Source: Pelagibius sp964472095 (GTDB taxonomy: Bacteria > Pseudomonadota > Alphaproteobacteria > Kiloniellales > Kiloniellaceae). From it: 64,000 nucleotides of DNA. A model generated the notes under the pieces. The model had not been told where the DNA came from. It worked only from the letters and a program-made list of their open reading frames with translations, and ran no database searches. The stretch's first letter is position 1. Every line of letters begins with the position of its first letter. The DNA is taken from assembly GCA_964472095.1 (NCBI GenBank), contig CAYYIV010000002.1, positions 1-64,000 on the forward strand, given 5' to 3'. Positions 56,929 to 64,000 of this stretch are shown here, in pieces. The translations under genes were made by a program, and so were the position numbers.

Positions 56929-57294
56929 TCAGCGGACCTCCACCACGCGGAAGGTTCGCAGCGTTCCGTCATGCTCGCGCACGGAGACGTACTCACCTTC
57001 CTTGAACACGTGGGATTCGAATTTAAAGCCGGTCTCGTCATCCTCGGGATCGCCCTCAACGTCGTAATGGAAGGCCCAGCGGCCACCGCGGGTGTGGCGC
57101 AGGTGGCCGGTCTCCTCGGGCTCGCCTTCCCAGAAGCGCGTCACCGTGCAGCTCTCGCGCGCCTGGCGCCAGCCCTCTGCGTCGATGTGGCCCTCCGGCG
57201 TCAGGGGCGCCCGGAGAATGTAGCCGTGAGCTGCACTGCCGGCGGGAAAGTCGTGATCCCGGGCGAGTTCCAAACGGATCTTCTTCACAGACAC
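56929..57294 (-). CDS. Conserved hypothetical protein
   Basis: 121 residues from GTG 57294, which has AGGAGG at five-base spacing. The protein is acidic and beta-rich: HGYILRAPLTPEGHIDAEGW, SCTVTRFWEGEPEETGHLRH and HDGTLRTFRVVEVR. No signal peptide or membrane helix. I do not recognise a named family. It lies between the universal stress protein and SDR genes on the same strand. Confidence 0.7.
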   Translation of the reverse strand: MSVKKIRLELARDHDFPAGSAAHGYILRAPLTPEGHIDAEGWRQARESCTVTRFWEGEPEETGHLRHTRGGRWAFHYDVEGDPEDDETGFKFESHVFKEGEYVSVREHDGTLRTFRVVEVR

Positions 57295-57382
57295 TCGAGC
57301 CTCCTGACAGATGCCGTCCGCGGGCGCGTCCAGCATCGCCGATTCCGCCAGATAGAGCAAATCCGCGCCCCGGCGGGCGACC

Positions 57383-58249
57383 TCAGTGCATCATGAGGAC
57401 AGCGATCTTGGCCCGCCGCAGAACGCCCTCGGTGGCACCACCGAGAATGCGCTCGCGCAGGCGGCTGTGCCCGTAGGCGCCCATAACCAGGCAGTCGGAG
57501 CCGGCGCGATCGGCCTGGTCGAGCAGGCCCTCGGCGATGCTTTCGCCCGCTGGCGTATAGGCCCAGGTCTTGGCCTCGATGCCATGCCCGGCGAGATAGC
57601 GCACCAGGGTGCTCGGCTCCACCACGTCTTCGCTTTCGCGGGCGGTGATCACCGCCACCTCGTCGGCGGCCCGCAGCAGCGGCAGCGCGGCGGTGGCGGC
57701 GAGCGCCCCTTCGCGCGACCCGTCCCAAGCCACGCCGATCTTCCTGCCGAAGCCGTTCTTGGCCTCCGAGGGGATCACGATGACCGGGCGGCCGGTGCCG
57801 AAGAGGGCGGCGTCCATCGACGCCGACTCGTCGCTCTCGGACAGCGAGGGATGCGCCATGACGATCACGTCGTTGAGCCGCCCAAGACGCTCGATCTGCT
57901 CCGGTTGGCGGCCGACCACGACGTTCAGGCAGACCGCGAACTTGCCCGCTCCGACCGCCGCATCGGGCTCCACGACCGGCAGGCCGGCACCGCTGCACAG
58001 GCGCTTGAAGCTGGCATCCACCGCCTCGCGGCGCCTTGCGTTGCTGGCCTCGACGGAGGCCATGACCTGCTCCAGCGCGGTGCCGGACATCCCTTCGCCG
58101 ACATAGGGAAGCAGATCGCGCGGGTCGTTGGCGACATGCAGGCATTCGACGCGGGCGCCGAATCGCTGCCCAAGGTCAATCGCCGCCGCCATCGCAGTGT
58201 CGCTGCCTGCAGCACCGTCGGTTACGGCTAGGATGGAGGCCCAATTCAT
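57383..58249 (-). CDS. Universal stress protein, tandem USP domains
   Basis: 288 residues: two USP folds, about 5-150 and 155-288. The second has the ATP-binding pattern of UspFG-type domains in VMGAYGHSRLRERILGGAT. The first lacks the Gly-rich signature. ATG 58249 follows GGGAG. An FNR/FixK-type box lies 85 bases upstream, as expected for tandem USPs induced under oxygen limitation. Confidence 0.9.
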   Translation of the reverse strand: MNWASILAVTDGAAGSDTAMAAAIDLGQRFGARVECLHVANDPRDLLPYVGEGMSGTALEQVMASVEASNARRREAVDASFKRLCSGAGLPVVEPDAAVGAGKFAVCLNVVVGRQPEQIERLGRLNDVIVMAHPSLSESDESASMDAALFGTGRPVIVIPSEAKNGFGRKIGVAWDGSREGALAATAALPLLRAADEVAVITARESEDVVEPSTLVRYLAGHGIEAKTWAYTPAGESIAEGLLDQADRAGSDCLVMGAYGHSRLRERILGGATEGVLRRAKIAVLMMH

Positions 58250-58333
58250 AGCTGACTCCCTGGTCACAAGTCATGAGGCGAGTGGTCCGCGCCCGACAAG
58301 TCTCGATTGAAGGGCGAATTGCGTTTGACGGCA

Positions 58334-58347
58334 TTGACCTGCGTCAA
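58334..58347. promoter_or_regulatory. FNR/FixK-type box TTGACCTGCGTCAA
   Basis: Perfect dyad TTGAC-N4-GTCAA upstream of the universal stress protein gene, 84 bases before its ATG. It has the same form as the box upstream of the hemerythrin gene at 20656. Confidence 0.6.
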
Positions 58348-58375
58348 GCGCCGCCGGCAGGACCGATCCCCCTCT

Positions 58376-59317
58376 TCAGGCCCCAGGTGGAGCAGTAGCC
58401 GGTGTTCCCCGGTCCACCGGATAGGGGTCCTGATGAATGATCACCTCCGCCCCGGGAAAAGCCTGCCGCAGATCGGCTTCCACCGCATCGGCGATGGCAT
58501 GAGCCTGCAGCAGGGTCTGGGCCGCGTCCAGTTCGACATGGCACTGGATGAAGATTTGCGGTCCCGAGGCCCGTGTACGCAGATCGTGGACGCCGAGCAC
58601 GCCTCGGTGCGCCTTGATCACGTCGCGAATGCGCGCGCGCTCGTCCTCGGGCAACTCGCGGTCCATCAACATGTCGAAGGCGCCGGCGGCGATCTGCCAG
58701 GCGTTGTAGAGGATGTAGGCGGCGATGCCGATGCCGAAGATCGGATCGGCAAGGGCCCAGCCGAGCTCGACCGCGAGCACCAGCGCCAGAATCACCGCCC
58801 CGTTCACCAGGATATCCCCGGTGTAGTGGAGCTGATCGGCGCTGATCGCCAGCGAGCCGGTGCGGCGGACGACATGGCGCTGCAGCGTCACCAGTGCCAG
58901 AGTCGCGACGATGGAAAAGACCATGACGCCGATGCCGATCTCGCTGCGACTGATGGCGTGCGGCGTGAAGAAGCGCGGCGCCGCCTCGATGACCAGGAAA
59001 ATCGCCGAGCCGGTGATGAAGGCGGCCTGCCCCATGGCGGCCAGTGGCTCGGCCTTGCCGTGGCCGAAGCGGTGCTCGCGGTCGGCGGGCACCAAGGCAT
59101 GACGCACGGCGATGAGGTTGACCAGCGAGGCGGCGGCATCGAGCAGCGAATCGATCAGCGTTGAGAGGATGCTCACCGAATCGGTGAGCACGAAGGCGAC
59201 CAGCTTCACGACGATGAGCAGGCAGGCGGTGGCCACCGAGGCGGTGGTGGCGAGCTTCAGCAGCCGCGCCGCCTCCGGTCCCGTGAGCCTGTCGGCTGCT
59301 TGGTACGACCCGCTCAC
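58376..59317 (-). CDS. Cation diffusion facilitator (FieF/MntE-like)
   Basis: 313 residues. Six helices with the metal-site motifs DSLLDAAASLVN (helix 2) and HYTGDILVN (helix 5), plus a C-terminal cytoplasmic domain. They resemble FieF/YiiP zinc, iron and cadmium/proton antiporters. The GTG start overlaps the pdxH stop (GTGA), so the genes are coupled. Confidence 0.9.
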   Translation of the reverse strand: MSGSYQAADRLTGPEAARLLKLATTASVATACLLIVVKLVAFVLTDSVSILSTLIDSLLDAAASLVNLIAVRHALVPADREHRFGHGKAEPLAAMGQAAFITGSAIFLVIEAAPRFFTPHAISRSEIGIGVMVFSIVATLALVTLQRHVVRRTGSLAISADQLHYTGDILVNGAVILALVLAVELGWALADPIFGIGIAAYILYNAWQIAAGAFDMLMDRELPEDERARIRDVIKAHRGVLGVHDLRTRASGPQIFIQCHVELDAAQTLLQAHAIADAVEADLRQAFPGAEVIIHQDPYPVDRGTPATAPPGA

Positions 59318-59922
59318 GGATAGAGGCGCTCCGTCGTCCAGCCCTCCGCCACCCCCTCGCCCTGGCGCGTGTAGACCAGGCGATCGTGCAAGCGGAAGGC
59401 GCCGTCCTGCCAAAACTCGATGAGCCTCGGGATCAGGCGGAAGCCGGACCAGTGGGGTGGACGCGGCACCTTGCCGATGGCGTACTTGGCGCCGAAGAGG
59501 GCCACGCGCTTTTCCAGCTCGAAGCGGCCGTCCAACGGACGCGATTGCGTGCTGGCCCAGGCGCCGATCTGGCTCTGGCGCGGCCGGCTGGCAAAATAGG
59601 CGTCGGCTTCCTCCTCGCCGACCGGTGCCACCGCGCCCTCGATTCGCACCTGGCGGCGCAGGCTCTTCCAGTGGAACAGCAGCGCCGCTTTGGGGGTCGT
59701 CAGCAGCTGGCGGCCCTTGCGGCTCTCGTAGTTGGTGTAGAACACGAAGCCCTCAGCATCGTAGCCCTTCAGCAGCACCATGCGGCACGACGGCATGCCG
59801 TCCTCGCCGACGGTGGCAAGGGCCATGGCGTTGGGATCGTTGGGTTCCGCAGTCTCGGCCTCGCCCAGCCAGACGGCAAAGATATCCAGGGGATCGGCCG
59901 GCCGTTCCGATCTGATCTCCAT
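59314..59922 (-). CDS. pdxH: Pyridoxamine 5'-phosphate oxidase
   Basis: 202 residues. The motifs VFYTNYESRKGRQL, PKAALLFHWKSLRRQVRIEG and SRPRQSQIGAWASTQSRPL, and the C-terminal RLYP, are characteristic of PdxH, which makes PLP using FMN. The start MEIRSERPADPLDIF at 59922 follows GGAG; an open frame upstream is not coding. It is the first gene of a run with the cation efflux gene. Confidence 0.93.
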   Translation of the reverse strand: MEIRSERPADPLDIFAVWLGEAETAEPNDPNAMALATVGEDGMPSCRMVLLKGYDAEGFVFYTNYESRKGRQLLTTPKAALLFHWKSLRRQVRIEGAVAPVGEEEADAYFASRPRQSQIGAWASTQSRPLDGRFELEKRVALFGAKYAIGKVPRPPHWSGFRLIPRLIEFWQDGAFRLHDRLVYTRQGEGVAEGWTTERLYP

Positions 59923-60250
59923 GCAACTCCGTCCCAAAAAAAGAACCACGCGCTCCCTGAACCAACCGCCGGGGGGTCGGCGTTGATTTGGCGCTCTGCG
60001 CCACCATATAGCGCCGGTCCAGGCTAGAATAGGGCCCAGAGCGAGTTGAAAGTCCGCATTTCCCGCTCCCGGCGACAGCCGGGCGCGCGGCGTGGGGATG
60101 GTTTCGGGACCACCCCCCGTATGACAGAGCGGAAAGCAGGCCGATCGGCGGATGCCATCGGATCGCCCTATTTGGCGCCCAATGTTCCCCCTGGGCGAGG
60201 AATGGGGGCCATCGGTTAGGGGGGACCCCGACTTTGGAAAGGGGAATTCT
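59923..60250. other. Divergent intergenic region
   Basis: 328 bases between pdxH and the surface lipoprotein gene. Apart from the lipoprotein ribosome site (AAAGGGGA) I see no specific element. Confidence 0.4.
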
Positions 60251-60727
60251 ATGAAGTTGCGAGTCATTATTGCCGCCGCCGCCATCGCGCTGACTGCCGC
60301 CGCTTGCGAGAACAGCAGCCTTGGCGGCACCAAGCAGACCATCGGGACGCTGGGCGGCGCTGCCGCAGGCGGCCTGTTCGGCGCCCAGTTCGGCAGCGGC
60401 ACCGGCCAGCTGGCCGCCACGGCCGGCGGCGCCTTGCTCGGTGCCTTCATCGGCAGCGAGATCGGCCGCACCATGGACCAGGTGGACAAGCAGCAGGCCG
60501 AGACGGCCTATCAACGTGCGACCACCGCACCGGTCGGCGAAACCATCAACTGGAGCAATCCCAACACCGGCAACCAGGGCAGCGTGACCCCGACGCGCGA
60601 GGGAACGTCCTCGACCGGGGCCTATTGCCGCGAGTTCCAGCAGACCGTGATCATCGGCGGCAAGGAAGAGCAGGCCTTCGGCGTCGCCTGCCGCCAGCCC
60701 GACGGCGCCTGGGAAATCCGCAGCTGA
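60251..60727 (+). CDS. 17-kDa surface-antigen-like lipoprotein (glycine zipper)
   Basis: 158 residues. The signal IIAAAAIALTAAACENSS has a lipobox (TAAAC). Then comes a glycine zipper, GGAAAGGLFGAQFGSGTGQ then LAATAGGALLGAFIGSEIG, with TMDQVDKQQAETAYQ. The C-terminal part (TGAYCREFQQTVIIGGKEEQ) is the RT0821-type surface-antigen domain. It is probably an outer-membrane lipoprotein. The function is unknown. Confidence 0.87.
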   Translation: MKLRVIIAAAAIALTAAACENSSLGGTKQTIGTLGGAAAGGLFGAQFGSGTGQLAATAGGALLGAFIGSEIGRTMDQVDKQQAETAYQRATTAPVGETINWSNPNTGNQGSVTPTREGTSSTGAYCREFQQTVIIGGKEEQAFGVACRQPDGAWEIRS

Positions 60728-60773
60728 AACCGGATTCGGGGATTAACGGCTTAGACATCCTCTTGGGTGTGAG

Positions 60774-60812
60774 ATCGGGAGGAGGTATCTTTCAGGTACC
60801 TCCTTCCCCGAT
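60774..60812 (+). promoter_or_regulatory. Long hairpin upstream of the J-domain protein gene
   Basis: A perfect 7-base core (GGAGGTA 60781-60787 with TACCTCC 60797-60803) is extended by further outer pairs (ATCGGG... with ...CCCGAT). It ends 24 bases before the ATG. It could terminate the upstream lipoprotein transcript or act as a temperature-sensitive leader. Confidence 0.45.
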
Positions 60813-60836
60813 TCCAAGGTCATATCGCTGGACACC

Positions 60837-61748
60837 ATGCAGGATCCATACAAGCTGCTGAACGTCGACCGCTCGGCTTCGCAAGACGACATCAAGCGCG
60901 CCTACCGCAAGCTAGCCAAGGAATTGCACCCGGACATCAACCCGGGCAACGAAGCAGTCGAGCAGAAGTTCAAGGAGATCTCCCAGGCCTATAGCATCCT
61001 TCGCGATGCGGAGAAGCGTAAGCGTTTCGACCAGGGAGAGATCGACGCCAGCGGCCAGGAGACGCCCTGGAAGGGCGGCTTCTACCGCAACCATGCCGGC
61101 ACCCGGCGCGGCGGCGACAAGTACAGCACTTTCGACTTCGGCGAGGACGTCAGCGTCGACGACATCTTCTCCGACCTCTTCGGCTCGCGCACCCGCCGGG
61201 TACGCCGGCCGGGCGCCAACGTGTCCTACACCGTGCCGATCAGCTTCCTGGAGGCGGCCAAGGGTGCCAAGAAGCGCATCAAGCTGGCCGACGGCAAGAC
61301 TCTGGACGTCCGCATCCCGCCGGGCACCGAGGACCGCCAGTCCTTGCGCCTGAAAGGCCAGGGCATGCCGGGGGTCGGCGGCGGGCCAGCCGGCGACGCC
61401 CTGGTCGAGGTGCAGATCGAGGCGCACCCCTTCTTCGAGCGCAAGGGCAACAATGTGCAGGTCGAGCTGCCGGTAACCCTGCAGGAAGCGGTGCTGGGTG
61501 CCACGGTCACCGTTCCGACGGTGCACGGCAGCGTATCGATGAAAATCCCCCCGGGCTCCAACAGCGGCAGCACCCTGCGCCTCAAGGGCAAGGGCATCCC
61601 GGCGCGCGACGGCGACGAGGTCGGCGACCAGTACGTGAAGCTCCGCGTCATGCTGCCGGAGCGGCCGGACCAGGAGCTGCGCGACTTCATCGAGAACTGG
61701 AGTCGATCGCACGACTACGATCCGCGGCGCAAGGCGGGCATGACCTGA
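60837..61748 (+). CDS. cbpA: DnaJ-family co-chaperone, CbpA type
   Basis: 303 residues. J domain at 1-70 with HPD in LAKELHPDINPGN, a Gly/Phe-type linker, then two C-terminal beta domains (about 120-295). No zinc finger, so it is a type II or CbpA-like J protein. It stimulates DnaK ATPase and can bind DNA in the CbpA family. The next gene is the cognate modulator CbpM, which supports the name. Confidence 0.9.
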   Translation: MQDPYKLLNVDRSASQDDIKRAYRKLAKELHPDINPGNEAVEQKFKEISQAYSILRDAEKRKRFDQGEIDASGQETPWKGGFYRNHAGTRRGGDKYSTFDFGEDVSVDDIFSDLFGSRTRRVRRPGANVSYTVPISFLEAAKGAKKRIKLADGKTLDVRIPPGTEDRQSLRLKGQGMPGVGGGPAGDALVEVQIEAHPFFERKGNNVQVELPVTLQEAVLGATVTVPTVHGSVSMKIPPGSNSGSTLRLKGKGIPARDGDEVGDQYVKLRVMLPERPDQELRDFIENWSRSHDYDPRRKAGMT

Positions 61749-61779
61749 CCGGGCGGACAGAGAGGGGAGCGAAGGGACG

Positions 61780-62121
61780 ATGCCGGTAAGGTTCGACGAG
61801 GTTCTGGTTCACCTGGACATCGGCGCCAGCGAGCTCTCCGCCTGGATCGAGCAGCACTGGGTCCTGCCGGTGGAAGCGGACGGCGATTTCTTCTTCGACG
61901 ACACCGACGTCGCCCGCGTGAAGCTGATCTCCGAACTGCGCAACGATCTCGGCGTCAACGAGGATGCGATTCCCGTGGTGCTGCGCCTGCTCGACCAAGT
62001 CTACAGCCTGCGCCGCGCCCTCGCGGAACTCAACGAAGCGATCCAGGATCTGCCGGAGTCGGCCCAAGAGCAGCTGCGCGCCCAACTGAGCGGCGGCGAC
62101 GACGAGACGGCCTCGCACTGA
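61780..62121 (+). CDS. cbpM: Chaperone modulator CbpM-like protein
   Basis: 113 residues with a MerR-like N-terminal helix-turn-helix (ASELSAWIEQHWVLP) and a helical C-terminus (LLDQVYSLRRALAELNEAI). CbpM inhibits CbpA by binding its J domain. It is 31 bases after cbpA. Confidence 0.85.
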   Translation: MPVRFDEVLVHLDIGASELSAWIEQHWVLPVEADGDFFFDDTDVARVKLISELRNDLGVNEDAIPVVLRLLDQVYSLRRALAELNEAIQDLPESAQEQLRAQLSGGDDETASH

Positions 62122-62140
62122 GCTTGCCGGCCCGCGCCAC

Positions 62141-62773
62141 TCAGGGATTGAGCGCGGCGAGCCTGGCGCCGAAAGCCATGAAGACCACCCCGGTTACGCC
62201 CTTCAACCAGCGTTGGAAGCGTCCGCTGCGCGCAGCCCGCATGAGGCGCGCGAAGAGCAGGATCATGGCACCGAACCAGACCGCATTCAGGAGCGCATGG
62301 ACGCAGACCAGCAGAAAGGCGGAGGACACGGCACCTTCGCCCAGCGGAATGAACTGGGGAAAGGCGGCGAGGTAGAACATCGAGACCTTCGGATTGAGGG
62401 TGTTGGTGACCAGGCCCTCGGCGAAAGCCCGGGTGAGGCGGCGCCGCCGGCGCGCCGGCGCCACCTCGGCAACCTCGGCCATGCCGCGCCAGGCGTCGCG
62501 TAGCGCCCGCAAGCCGATCCAGCAGAGGTAGGCGGCGCCCAGCATCTTCACCACAAAGAAGGCTTCAGCCGAGCGCACCAGGATGAGGGAGATGCCGAAG
62601 ATCGACAGGGCGCCATGCAGGTAGAAGGCGGTCACGAAGCCGGCCACATTGGCAAAGCCCGCCGCCCTCCCCGAGGTCGGGACGGTCTTGGCGATCAACA
62701 CGCCGTTCGGACCGGGCGACATCACCAGAAGAGCCGCGACGCCGGCAAAGCCCAGGACATGAACCAGTTCCAT
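62141..62773 (-). CDS. LysE/RhtB-family exporter
   Basis: 210 residues, six helices. LLVMSPGPNGVLIAKTVPTSG holds the conserved PGP motif, and NTLNPKVSMFYLAAFPQFIP is the NPK signature. It exports an amino acid or derivative. It lies 41 bases after the YihY gene on the same strand. It is a paralogue of the gene at 29601. Confidence 0.88.
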   Translation of the reverse strand: MELVHVLGFAGVAALLVMSPGPNGVLIAKTVPTSGRAAGFANVAGFVTAFYLHGALSIFGISLILVRSAEAFFVVKMLGAAYLCWIGLRALRDAWRGMAEVAEVAPARRRRRLTRAFAEGLVTNTLNPKVSMFYLAAFPQFIPLGEGAVSSAFLLVCVHALLNAVWFGAMILLFARLMRAARSGRFQRWLKGVTGVVFMAFGARLAALNP

Positions 62774-62814
62774 TTCTCGTATCCCTCCGGATGTATCTCG
62801 GCGTTGCGGCAGGC

Positions 62815-64000
62815 TCAGCGCTCGTCGCGCGGACTGGGATGCAGGCGGGCGACACCGTCCGGCGGGTCGCTGGCCGTCGCCTTGTCGATCAGGGCCGCCA
62901 GGCTCTTGCCTTTCACGTCGCTGCCGAGCGCGCCGGTCGCCTGGACGATGGCCTCGACACCTTCGGGCCAGCCCTCCCCCGGCTCCAACGCCAGGTCGAG
63001 CGCGGACAGCAGATCCTGCAGGTTGGCAGCCGTCAGATCGCGCACGAGGAACCAGCGGCCGCCGCTGCGCCCCACGAATCCCTGCTGCTTGAGGGCCTGC
63101 AGCACCGAGGAAAGCTGATCCAGATTGGCGGGCAGCCCGCGGGTCAGCGCCGACTCCTTCAGCAAGCTGCCGCTGCGCGCCGCGTTGCGCAGGCGGTAGA
63201 GCAGTGCCAGCGCGAGGGCCAGGCGCGGGCCGGCGCCGCTACTGCCCTGGCGGAGGCGATCGACGAGCCGCCACTCCCGTGCCGCCGCGGCGACCTCCGC
63301 CCCGAACAGCACGATCGCCCAGGAGAGGTACATCCACACCAGGAAGATCGGCACTGCCGCCATCGCGCCGTAGATCGCCTCGTAGGAAGGGAACTGTTTC
63401 AGATAGAAGACGAAGCCGGCTTTCAGCGCTTCGAAGAAGGCCGCCGCGATGGTGCCGCCGGCCAGCGCATGAAGGAAGGCCACCGGACGCGCAGGTACGA
63501 CCACGTAAAGCAACGTGAAGCCGGCAGTGCCCAGCAGGAAAGGCAGCAGGCGGGTCAGCCCGAAGGCGCGATCGCCCTGCTCCAACGCCGCGGTAGCGAA
63601 GCCGTAGCCGGAGAGCGACAGCGATGCGCCGAGGAAGATCGGCCCGATGGTCAGGATCATCCAGTAGGCCATGATGCGAACCATCAGCGGGCGCGGCTCG
63701 GTCACCCGCCAGATGGCGTTGAACGCGCCGTTGATGGTGGCGAGCAGCAGGATGGCGGTCGCCATCAACGCCAGGGTGCCAACACCGGTCATCGAGCGGG
63801 CATTCTCGACGAAAGTGGCGAGCTGGTCGCTGACTTCCACCCCGGCGTTGGGTACCAGGTTCTGGAACAGCAGCACCTGCGCCTGCAGGCGCAGTCGCTC
63901 GAAGGCCGGGAAGGCCGACAGCAGGCCGAAGCAGATCGCCAGCAGGGGGACGATGGAAAGCAGCGCGGCGTAGCTTAGCTGGGTTGCCATGCGCAGGCAC
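62815..64000 (-). CDS. YihY/BrkB-family membrane protein (partial)
   Basis: At least 391 residues; the open frame continues past the right edge, and the family usually has more N-terminal sequence before QLSYAALLSIVPLLAICFGL. It has six helices, with GAIYGAMAAVPIFLVWMYLSW typical of YihY. The C-terminal about 120 residues form a winged-helix-like soluble domain (LSSVLQALKQQGFVGRSGGR). Formerly called RNase BN, the family is of unknown function. ATG 63990 is internal. Confidence 0.87.
   Translation of the reverse strand, partial: CLRMATQLSYAALLSIVPLLAICFGLLSAFPAFERLRLQAQVLLFQNLVPNAGVEVSDQLATFVENARSMTGVGTLALMATAILLLATINGAFNAIWRVTEPRPLMVRIMAYWMILTIGPIFLGASLSLSGYGFATAALEQGDRAFGLTRLLPFLLGTAGFTLLYVVVPARPVAFLHALAGGTIAAAFFEALKAGFVFYLKQFPSYEAIYGAMAAVPIFLVWMYLSWAIVLFGAEVAAAAREWRLVDRLRQGSSGAGPRLALALALLYRLRNAARSGSLLKESALTRGLPANLDQLSSVLQALKQQGFVGRSGGRWFLVRDLTAANLQDLLSALDLALEPGEGWPEGVEAIVQATGALGSDVKGKSLAALIDKATASDPPDGVARLHPSPRDER

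Overview
The window is high-GC DNA (about 65-75% G+C in most 60-base lines counted by hand) with short intergenic gaps, ATGA/GTGA gene overlaps and a gene set typical of an alphaproteobacterium, probably from Rhodospirillales or a nearby group. The supporting markers are a Shemin-pathway 5-aminolevulinate synthase (hemA), the division-site ATPase MipZ, a PmtA-like methyltransferase, an intracellular PHA depolymerase, a CbpA/CbpM pair and several FNR/FixK-type boxes. No tRNA, rRNA, CRISPR array or insertion sequence was seen.

Layout. 0-4.2 kb: end of nrdB, a palindromic repeat pair, a VOC protein, an orphan CoxL-like molybdenum hydroxylase subunit translationally coupled to cysQ. 4.2-7.2 kb: a Cys-rich secreted protein, a membrane-anchored coiled-coil protein and a ParA-like ATPase. 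7.5-13.3 kb: thioesterase, GNAT acetyltransferase, LytTR membrane regulator, Tat-type dienelactone hydrolase, Bcr/CflA exporter, pyrE. 13.4-17.6 kb: mipZ facing a ParA-SPOR operon. 17.6-18.3 kb: an AT-rich patch driving a 62-residue protein that ends in a strong terminator. 18.5-24.2 kb: PmtA-like enzyme, phaZ, hemerythrin, NYN-LOTUS protein, TrhA, S2P protease with CBS domains. 24.4-28 kb: a peptide-type ABC operon without ATPases. 28-39.6 kb: a lipoprotein, a rhomboid and a LysE exporter, then a complete Dpp/Opp operon bracketed by two amidohydrolases. 39.8-41.7 kb: an ABC exporter. 41.8-45.2 kb: a foreign-looking 1111-residue gene. 45.2-49.1 kb: a DapB-like protein lacking the catalytic histidines, a class III aminotransferase and hemA. 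49.2-56 kb: a polyamine-type ABC cluster with two binding proteins and a PadR-like regulator behind a Fur-like box. 56-64 kb: SDR, universal stress protein, cation efflux, pdxH, surface lipoprotein, cbpA-cbpM, LysE exporter and YihY.

Main novelty candidate. The gene at 41815-45150 stands out. Two counted lines give about 45-48% G+C, against about 75% in a flanking line. It sits alone between chromosomal genes and encodes a predicted Mrr-like PD-(D/E)xK nuclease domain, a long helical-repeat region and an unrecognised C-terminal module, with no P-loop seen. This is the architecture expected of a single-gene, sensor-coupled nuclease, plausibly anti-phage, but the function is inferred only. Secondary observations are three FNR/FixK-type boxes (hemerythrin, universal stress protein, small AT-rich unit), the DapB-like active-site loss, and strong hairpins inside two ABC-transporter operons.
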